Source: Sinomicrobium kalidii
GTDB taxonomy: Bacteria > Bacteroidota > Bacteroidia > Flavobacteriales > Flavobacteriaceae
NCBI RefSeq assembly: GCF_021183825.1
Contig: NZ_CP089211.1
Span: 1,364,001 to 1,428,000, forward strand
Length of the DNA stretch: 64,000 nt
Direction: 5' to 3'
Shown: in pieces, positions 62,744 to 64,000 of the stretch
Layout: every line of letters starts with the position of its first letter
Position numbering within the stretch: position 1 is the first letter of the stretch
Translations under genes and position numbers: made by a program
Notes under the pieces: model-generated
Database searches by the model: none
What the model saw: the letters and a program-made list of their open reading frames with translations, nothing else
What the model was told of the DNA's origin: nothing

Positions 62744-64000
62744 TTATTTTATTTCACTTGTTACTTCCCCGCACTTCAGCATTTTATTTCCAAAATACGG
62801 ATTGCGTATATCATCGGACAGGCTTAACCAGTTCGCTCCTTTATCCGAATCGGCCATCGGACAGTGTTGTACATATAAAGTTACGGAAAACGGTCCGAAA
62901 GCATTGGCCATCCGGATCATGGTTTCCGAAAATGGTTTAAAATACTGCCTCATTGCCTTAATGTCCGTAGCCTTGTTCATGCTTTCCGCATTTTCGTTCA
63001 GTTCATTCCGAACAACCATCCAGTGCTTGTGAGCAGCTCCTTCGAAAAGGGACATGTCTACAGATGTAACAGCAGATTTTACGGATTCCAGGCGCTGTTG
63101 AGCGATAGTCTTATCATCATTGACCAATGCATTTTTCAGCTTCATATAGGCTTTCATTACCTTTTCCACGGCGGCTTTGCCCTCTTCGGAAATTTTCATT
63201 TTAACAGGGGGATTACCATTAGTGTTATTTTCCGGAGCAGTTCCGTGATGATGACCTGTACCGGCATCTCCTCCTTCCGGGTTCATCATGCTGGGTTTTC
63301 CTGCCAGTTGTGCTGCCGCATCGACAGTAAAAGCACCGTTCACTACAATTTCATCTCCTTCCCGAAGCCCTGATTTTACAACATAGGCATTCCCCAGGGA
63401 CGGGCCAAGTGTGATTTCACGAAGTTTAAACCCTACCTTATTTCCTGTCGTCTCCTTCACATATACCACCGAACGCTCGCCTGTCCACAGTACTGCAGTC
63501 TCCGGTATGGCGATCTCTTCCTGTGCTGCCGAACCGGGCATGATCTGTATTTCCCCGGAAGCAAACATCCCGGGTTTTAACCTTTCGTCCTTATTCGAAA
63601 TTTCCACCCGGGCGGTAGCTACCCTGGTCTGTGCATTTATTAACGGGTCTATAAACGAAATAACTCCCTCAAATGTTTCTCCCGGCAGGGATGCTATCGT
63701 GTAATTCACTTTACTGCCTTCTTTTATCCAAACCATTTCACTCTCATAGATATCGAAAAGTACCCACACCCGGGTAAGGTCGGCTATTTCGTAAAGCGGC
63801 ATGCCCCGCTCCACATAGTCGCCCGGTTCCACTTTCTTTTCAATAACGATACCGTTGACATCCGCTCCTATAGGGAAATGCTGTATGGTACTCTGGTTAC
63901 TGATAATCGTATTGATCCGTGACTCACCGATCTTCCAGTTGCGCAGCTTTTGTTTTGCCGCTTCAAACAGTTCGGGCTGGGCGTCTTTTATGGCATAAGC
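62744..64000 (-). CDS. CusB-like RND efflux adaptor with C-terminal DUF3347 (N-terminus outside window)
   Basis: 418 residues are visible; the 5' end lies beyond the right edge. The membrane-fusion-protein part (FPIGADVNGIVIEKKVEPGDYVERG, LTRVWVLFDIYESEMVWIKEG, FEGVISFIDPLINAQTRVATARV, GLREGDEIVVNGAFTVDAAAQL) is followed by a His-rich linker (GTGHHHGTAPEN) and a DUF3347 domain (VQHCPMADSDKGANWLSLSD, IRNPYFGNKMLKCGEV). It links a CusA-type pump to an outer-membrane channel for Cu/Ag export. The fused DUF3347 matches the separate gene next to it. Confidence 0.92.
   Translation of the reverse strand, partial: AYAIKDAQPELFEAAKQKLRNWKIGESRINTIISNQSTIQHFPIGADVNGIVIEKKVEPGDYVERGMPLYEIADLTRVWVLFDIYESEMVWIKEGSKVNYTIASLPGETFEGVISFIDPLINAQTRVATARVEISNKDERLKPGMFASGEIQIMPGSAAQEEIAIPETAVLWTGERSVVYVKETTGNKVGFKLREITLGPSLGNAYVVKSGLREGDEIVVNGAFTVDAAAQLAGKPSMMNPEGGDAGTGHHHGTAPENNTNGNPPVKMKISEEGKAAVEKVMKAYMKLKNALVNDDKTIAQQRLESVKSAVTSVDMSLFEGAAHKHWMVVRNELNENAESMNKATDIKAMRQYFKPFSETMIRMANAFGPFSVTLYVQHCPMADSDKGANWLSLSDDIRNPYFGNKMLKCGEVTSEIK

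Overview
The window reads as the chromosome of a gliding, Gram-negative member of the Bacteroidota, most likely Flavobacteriaceae. The reasons are a complete gldK-gldL-gldM-gldN block of the type IX secretion system (T9SS), two cell-surface proteins with T9SS type B C-terminal sorting domains, PorP/SprF-family proteins, Bacteroidetes-type -7 promoter boxes (TAnnTTTG-like), a P1B copper ATPase with neighbouring DUF3347 proteins, and the gene order miaB / sigma-54-type AAA+ protein / lptE / secG / groES / groEL. No rRNA, tRNA, CRISPR array or intact transposase was seen. The genus cannot be fixed from the sequence alone.

Layout. 1-17.9 kb (minus strand): a surface-adhesin cluster. It holds an Ig/PKD-repeat type B T9SS substrate, a PorP/SprF-SPOR-TonB-like fusion, a 3,753-residue SprB-like adhesin, an SprF-like protein and a coiled-coil exported protein. 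17.9-37.9 kb: an accessory, regulator-rich stretch with long intergenic regions. It carries CI-like HTH proteins, a PAS-AraC regulator, an ECF sigma factor, two stand-alone FecR-N-like small proteins, an alpha-oxoamine synthase/acyltransferase fusion, two double-glycine leader peptides, a TPR histidine kinase/NarL-type regulator pair, an orphan ParA and dispersed repeats. 38-41 kb: a propeller sensor kinase. 41.4-50 kb (minus): gldN, gldM, gldL, gldK, an arginase-fold protein and topA. 50.2-57.2 kb (plus): miaB to groEL. 57.5-64 kb (minus): copper handling (CopA, an HMA-AraC regulator, a DUF3347 lipoprotein and a CusB-like adaptor cut by the window edge), with a decayed four-helix-bundle gene.

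The most interesting signal is regulatory. Four promoters in the window (18.1, 19.85, 34.85 and 37.75 kb) each carry two or three copies of a 14-bp palindrome, TAGAAYNNRTTCTA, at an exact 22-bp pitch. Each array is followed after 33-34 nt by a Bacteroidetes-like -7 box. They face the T9SS-adhesin operon, a TM2 protein, a small membrane protein and the propeller kinase, which suggests a previously unlinked regulon. A second family of three promoters around the PAS-AraC gene carries pairs of a 16-bp direct repeat (core CTCAGATAAG) at an exact 21-bp pitch, 20-21 nt before a -7 box. Two of these three precede stretches with no recognised gene but with strong hairpins, so they may drive small RNAs. 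All functional links are inference from sequence reading; no searches were run.
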